From Pseudomonadota bacterium (GTDB lineage Bacteria > Myxococcota_A > Polyangia > Polyangiales > Polyangiaceae): a stretch of 40,872 nucleotides of DNA. Shown here piece after piece: positions 37,466 to 40,872 of the stretch. The position numbers and the translations under genes are program-made. The notes under the pieces were generated by a model, which had not been told where the DNA came from, ran no database searches, and saw only the letters and a program-made list of their open reading frames with translations. Location: positions 1-40,872 of the forward strand of contig JAEZYZ010000294.1 in NCBI GenBank assembly GCA_023418705.1, in the 5' to 3' direction. Numbering within the stretch: the stretch's first letter is position 1; every line of letters starts with the position of its first letter.

Positions 37466-37994
37466 CGCGGAAACCCACCTCCTCCTACGAACCAGGTCCA
37501 AAGCAGGCGAGACAGCGAGCTGTGTCGACGAGTCCGCCTCGGAGATGGGTCACAGCAAGGTCGGAAGATCGGAAGGGGGGCCGACGTCGTCGGTCCCCGA
37601 TTCGGTGTCGATCTCGACCGGCGCGACGTGAATCGCTGTGACGACCCACGCACCCACGCCCGCTTCGGACCCCATCCCCAATCCCAAAACCTTTCGATCG
37701 TCCGCGCCTTCTCCGATCCGGACGCGCCGGCGCACCTTGCTTGAAGGGAGCTTTCACGACTCGCGGCGGGCGAAAAGGCTGACGAGTCATGCCAGACGGA
37801 ACTGGAAGTTTTCAGACACACGAGACTTCCTCCCGAGCCCCCGCCATCGCACATCTCCCCAGGTTGCGCGGCAAAAGCGCGACTCCGGGCGATTTGCGCC
37901 TGCTGCCGCGCGGCTGACACGATCTTCAACGGCGTGCATCTTTGGTCCACACTACGCCATGAGGTTCGACCCCCCACTCATGACGAGGCATCCG
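37466..37994. other. 529-bp intergenic region after the RND operon
   Basis: No gene is supported. Frames open on both strands here have low-complexity Arg/Ser-rich or Arg/Pro-rich translations without starts or homology. The strong hairpin at 37576-37598 is listed separately. A second, weaker inverted repeat, GGAAGT...ACTTCC, lies near 37803-37829. The last 150 bp are less GC-rich and probably hold the promoter for the lipoprotein/arylsulfotransferase-like pair. Confidence 0.4.
37576..37598. terminator. Strong hairpin downstream of RND operon
   Basis: GGGGG (37576-37580) plus CCGAC (37581-37585) pairs with GTCGG (37589-37593) plus TCCCC (37594-37598): ten pairs with one G-T wobble and a 3-nt loop. 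It lies about 110 bp after the permease stop. There is no T-run after it, so termination activity is plausible but unproven. Confidence 0.45.
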
Positions 37995-39062
37995 ATGGCC
38001 TGTGCTGCTAGCGCTACACCGAACGGGTGGCAGGGGGCGCTCTCGGCCATCGGGGGTGGCCTGCGCACTCTTGGAGGCCGCTTCGCGCGCCGGCGGGTCG
38101 CCGGCTCCGGGCTGCTGCTCACGCTGGCGTGCTCCGCGGGCTGCTCCAGCGACGAGCCGCCGGCGGACGGGCTCGAGAAGGCGGTCGCGATCCTCGACGC
38201 CAACAACTATCAGTCCCAGGGCAGCCTCACGATCCCGAACATCGAAACGGCGGCGGGGGTCGACCTCGACATCTGCTGGGAAGAGGTCACCCAAAACCTC
38301 CGCTGCCATGATCTGGATCCCCTGGCCGATCTGGACAATGTCTCGTTTCTGCGGCTCAGGCTGCCCCAGGCGGAGGTCGAGCAGAAGCTCGTCTCCGGGG
38401 AGCTTCGGCAGTCGGAGATCGATGGCTACCTCGACCACAACGCCGACCATCAGGACGCCTGCACGACGCTCACGTCCTTCACCCTGTTCGGGACGGAGGT
38501 CGACGTGCTCGAGCAGTACGTGGAGTCGACGGAGAGCACCTACATGCTGTTGTTCTCCGAAGGCACGACGCCCGGCGTGGGTGCCCAATCGATGCTGTTT
38601 TTGACCCCCAGCTCGGCCTCGACCAACACCACGGTCGCCGGGCAGCCAGGCTGCGGCATGCTCGACTTCCAAGCCGACCTGGCGACGGTCGAGCCCGTCG
38701 CCATCCCACCGGACGGCCCCTTCGTCGTCAACTGGGAGGGTCTCGGCCGCGACAGCCTGGGCAACCCCGTGCCCTTCGGCAGCATCGACCAGCTCCTGAT
38801 CGGATTTTACGAGGGCAAGACGCTGGAGGAAATCGAGGCGCAGATCTTCGACCTGGAGTTGATCGCCACCACCCTATGGGACCTGGAGCTCGAGGGCGGC
38901 AGAAGCGCGGATCTCACCGCCGCGGTCGAGCGCGGCGGGAGCGCGCGCTTCTCCGGCTTCGACCGGGACGATGGCGTCTGGTTGATGGCCCTCTTGTGCT
39001 CCACCTGTCAAAACCCCGCGCCCATTTTGCTCACCGTGCTCGAGCCCGCGGGGCAGCCGTGA
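37995..39062 (+). CDS. Hypothetical lipoprotein, co-transcribed with arylsulfotransferase-like gene
   Basis: About 355 residues, family not recognised. After an Arg-containing start, GSGLLLTLACSAGC gives a lipoprotein signal, with the lipobox Cys near residue 48, so the n-region is unusually long. The mature part has several Cys (DICWEEVTQNLRCHD, DACTTL, QPGCGMLDF, LLCSTCQN), consistent with disulfides in an exported protein, and strands such as PFVVNWEGLGRD and YMLLFSEG. ATG 37995 is chosen because GACGAGG lies 6 nt upstream; in-frame ATGs at 37980 and 37959 are alternatives. Its TGA overlaps the GTG start of the next gene (GTGA), so the two products probably work together at the cell surface. 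Confidence 0.75.
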   Translation: MACAASATPNGWQGALSAIGGGLRTLGGRFARRRVAGSGLLLTLACSAGCSSDEPPADGLEKAVAILDANNYQSQGSLTIPNIETAAGVDLDICWEEVTQNLRCHDLDPLADLDNVSFLRLRLPQAEVEQKLVSGELRQSEIDGYLDHNADHQDACTTLTSFTLFGTEVDVLEQYVESTESTYMLLFSEGTTPGVGAQSMLFLTPSSASTNTTVAGQPGCGMLDFQADLATVEPVAIPPDGPFVVNWEGLGRDSLGNPVPFGSIDQLLIGFYEGKTLEEIEAQIFDLELIATTLWDLELEGGRSADLTAAVERGGSARFSGFDRDDGVWLMALLCSTCQNPAPILLTVLEPAGQP

Positions 39063-40411
39063 AGGCGGCGGTCTTCGCGGTCGCCGCCGCCACGCTCACG
39101 CTCGCGTGCGGTGACGATGAGGCGGGCGGCCCCCGTGACATCACGGCCGAGGTGAGCCCGGAGATCGCGACCGTGGTCACGGTCCGTTGGACCACGCCCG
39201 AGCCCACGGCCGGCCACGTCGAGTATGGCCCCACCGAAGCCCTGGGCTCGATCACCCCGCTCGACGACGGCGCGGCGACCGAGCACGCGCGAACGCTCCT
39301 TGGCCTCAAGGCGGACACGCTCTACCACTACCGTGTGGTGTCGCAGGACGGCAGCGCGAGCGCGGTGCAGACCGTGCGCACCAGCTACCTGCCGGTCGGG
39401 CTCCCCGAGCTCACGCTCGAGGGCGAGGGTCACGACCAATTCACGCTGGTTCCGGTGCTGGGCGCGACCAAGGCGGTCACCATCCTCGACGCCGACGGGG
39501 ACATCGTCTGGTACCACACGCCCAGCCAAGATCTGGACGTCTATCGCGCGCGCCTGGCCGTCGACGGAGAGAGCCTGCTCTACAACGCCGGCAGCGTCTC
39601 GGGCGATCCCGCGGACGACTCCGAGCTCGTGCGCGTGGCGCTCGACGGCTCGAGCAGGACCTCGATCCCGCTGCCGCTGCTCGCGCACGACTTCGTCGAG
39701 CACCCAGACGGCACGCTGGCCGCGATCGTGGTCGAGTACCGGGATTTCGAAGGGATGATGCTGCGGGGCGACACGATCGTGGAGATCGATCCGGAATCTG
39801 GCGCAAAGTCGACGGTGTGGACGTCCTGGGACTGCTTCGACCCGGCGGTGCAGGAGCAGCGGGGGGACAACCTGGAGCATGGCTGGACGTTCGCCAACGC
39901 GCTCGACTACGATCCGGAGCAGGACGTCTACTACCTTGGGATGCGAAACTTCAGCAGCATCGCCAAGATCGACGCCGAGAGCGGCAGCTGCGAGTGGGTG
40001 ATCGGACTTTACGGCCGGACCATCCCGTTCAGCCCGGAGTCGGAGAGGTTCTTGCACCAACACCAGTTCGAGGTGCGGGGCGATCGGCTGCTCGTGCTCG
40101 ACAACGACGGCAGCACGGAGAACGTCTCGCGCGTGCTCGAGTATCGGATCGACACCGAAGCCAACCTCGTCACCCAGGTCTGGAGCTACCTCTCCGACCC
40201 GCCGGTTTACACCTTCGTGCTGGGGGAGCCCACGCGGCTCGCAGACGGCGACACCTTCGTGAACTGGTCGGCTGCCGGGCAGCTCGAGCGCGTGACCGCC
40301 GACGGAGAATCGATCTGGAAGCTGCAGAGCAGCGCCAGCTTCGCCTTCGGCTTTCATACGCTGGCGCCAAGCCTGTACCCACCCGGCGCTCGCTATCCGA
40401 CCGAGCCGTGA
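39059..40411 (+). CDS. Arylsulfotransferase (ASST)-like lipoprotein
   Basis: 450 residues. GTG start, then MKAAVFAVAAATLTLAC, a lipoprotein signal. A fibronectin-III/purple-phosphatase-like N-terminal domain follows (VTVRWTTPEPTAGHVEYGPTEAL...LKADTLYHYRV), then a beta-propeller with ASST-like blades: ILDADGDIVWYHT, LLAHDFVEHPDGTLAA, IVEIDPESG, HGWTFANALDYDPEQDVYYLGMRNFSSIAKID, FLHQHQFEVRGDRLLVLDND and NWSAAGQLERVTADGESIWKL. His residues in LLAHDF, EHGWTF and HQHQF fall where bacterial ASSTs have catalytic or binding histidines. True ASST moves sulfate between phenols in the periplasm; many propellers in this family have no known substrate, so activity is open. It overlaps the previous gene by 4 nt. 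Confidence 0.82.
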   Translation: MKAAVFAVAAATLTLACGDDEAGGPRDITAEVSPEIATVVTVRWTTPEPTAGHVEYGPTEALGSITPLDDGAATEHARTLLGLKADTLYHYRVVSQDGSASAVQTVRTSYLPVGLPELTLEGEGHDQFTLVPVLGATKAVTILDADGDIVWYHTPSQDLDVYRARLAVDGESLLYNAGSVSGDPADDSELVRVALDGSSRTSIPLPLLAHDFVEHPDGTLAAIVVEYRDFEGMMLRGDTIVEIDPESGAKSTVWTSWDCFDPAVQEQRGDNLEHGWTFANALDYDPEQDVYYLGMRNFSSIAKIDAESGSCEWVIGLYGRTIPFSPESERFLHQHQFEVRGDRLLVLDNDGSTENVSRVLEYRIDTEANLVTQVWSYLSDPPVYTFVLGEPTRLADGDTFVNWSAAGQLERVTADGESIWKLQSSASFAFGFHTLAPSLYPPGARYPTEP

Positions 40412-40419
40412 TCTCCTCT

Positions 40420-40437
40420 CGTGCAAACGCACGTTTT
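40420..40437 (+). terminator. Short intrinsic terminator after ASST-like gene
   Basis: CGTGC (40420-40424), loop AAAC, GCACG (40429-40433), then TTTT. It begins 9 nt after the stop codon at 40411 and fits a small Rho-independent terminator. Confidence 0.55.
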
Positions 40438-40652
40438 GAGTCCAGCTGTCGCGACGCGGTCCTGACACGCACCTCGACCGACACCTGCGTGCGGACGGGC
40501 TCCAGGGCCACCGTCGAAGCACGAGCGAAAATTCGATGCCGAACGGAGGCGAGCGGGTTCCACGAGCGCCCTGCTCGAGCATCGATGGGCTGTGCGTCTG
40601 AATGGCGGCGGGGTAGTCTGACACCCAATCCCAACGGATAAACAGGGTGCCC

Positions 40653-40872
40653 ATGTTCAGGACGAAGCGTTTTCGCATCGACTTCGAGGCCCAACACGTC
40701 GCTCGGCGTCCGGCGTGGCCGGCGAGCTCGTCCATCACTGATCACGCTCGGCCGCGAGCGTTGCGCCGCGCGGGCCTCTGCTCGCTGGCGCTCTTCTGGG
40801 CGGCCCTGGCGGCCGGTTGCGCGTCGGAGGACACCCCCGACGGTGGAGGCAGCGGCACGGCCAGCGGCGGCA
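40653..40872 (+). CDS. Start of a lipoprotein cut by the window edge
   Basis: ATG 40653 with CAGGG about 6 nt before it opens a frame that runs off the right edge. After a basic n-region it shows RRAGLCSLALFWAALAAGC, a lipoprotein signal with lipobox Cys, and then a Glu/Asp/Gly/Ser-rich linker (TPDGGGSGTASGG) of the kind common on surface lipoproteins of Myxococcota. A TTG at 40761, directly before the signal, is an alternative start and would give a more usual n-region. The folded domain is not in the window, so function is unknown. Confidence 0.65.
   Translation, partial: MFRTKRFRIDFEAQHVARRPAWPASSSITDHARPRALRRAGLCSLALFWAALAAGCASEDTPDGGGSGTASGG

Noticed and set aside
34043..37501. 1152-codon minus-strand open frame opposite the RND permease
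   Set aside because: Composition is dominated by Arg, His, Glu and Gly without domains; it mirrors codon bias of the real permease.
37453..37977. 174-codon minus-strand frame after the RND operon
   Set aside because: Low-complexity Ser/Arg translation and no start support; a strong hairpin lies inside it.

Overview
The window is about 41 kb of very GC-rich DNA with dense, mostly co-directional gene blocks, many 4-nt ATGA/GTGA start-stop overlaps, GTG/TTG starts and many lipoproteins with Ala/Gly/Ser-rich linkers. This style fits a member of the Myxococcota (Polyangia-like); that is inferred from gene content and composition, not from a marker gene. I see no tRNA, rRNA, insertion sequence, integrase or CRISPR array, and no recognisable transcription factor.

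Left part (1-3.8 kb): the Pro/Glu/Lys-rich tail of a gene cut by the left edge, an unrecognised 231-residue protein on the minus strand, and a divergent pair encoding an acetoacetate decarboxylase-like protein and a flavin amine-oxidase/phytoene-desaturase-type enzyme with a Rieske [2Fe-2S] domain inserted in it.

Metal block (3.8-16.9 kb): a minus-strand set reads ftsH, small Cys-rich exported protein, cusC-, cusB- and cusA-like RND efflux genes, a DUF3347 lipoprotein, and a second lipoprotein gene that looks frameshifted. A Cu(I)-type P1B ATPase with YHS and two CPMHP/CPxCGM metal-binding modules is transcribed divergently from ftsH. The 468-bp region between them holds two interleaved perfect inverted repeats and three further inverted repeats in a row. 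Together the genes move Cu(I)/Ag(I) from cytoplasm to periplasm (ATPase) and out of the cell (CusCBA), with periplasmic metal-binding partners.

Middle (16.9-21.1 kb): a large AsmA/TamB-like envelope protein (minus strand), a MntP manganese exporter (plus), and a small beta-carbonic-anhydrase-like protein (minus) that keeps the zinc ligands but lacks the catalytic-dyad arginine.

Inorganic carbon block (22.2-32.8 kb): SulP transporter, DabA (DUF2309), a NuoL-like DabB, a second NuoM/N-like membrane subunit and an OprO/OprP-type outer-membrane porin form one tightly overlapping operon, followed 228 bp later by a second SulP transporter. This looks like a dissolved-inorganic-carbon accumulation system reaching from the outer membrane to the cytoplasm. 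It has two parts not found in the characterised two-gene DAB complexes: a second antiporter-like subunit with altered proton-path residues, and a translationally coupled porin. It is the most interesting part of the window.

Right part (33.1-40.9 kb): a second RND pump (adaptor plus HAE1-type permease, no outer-membrane partner), then a two-gene unit of a hypothetical lipoprotein and an arylsulfotransferase-like lipoprotein ending at a small hairpin terminator, then the start of another lipoprotein cut by the right edge.
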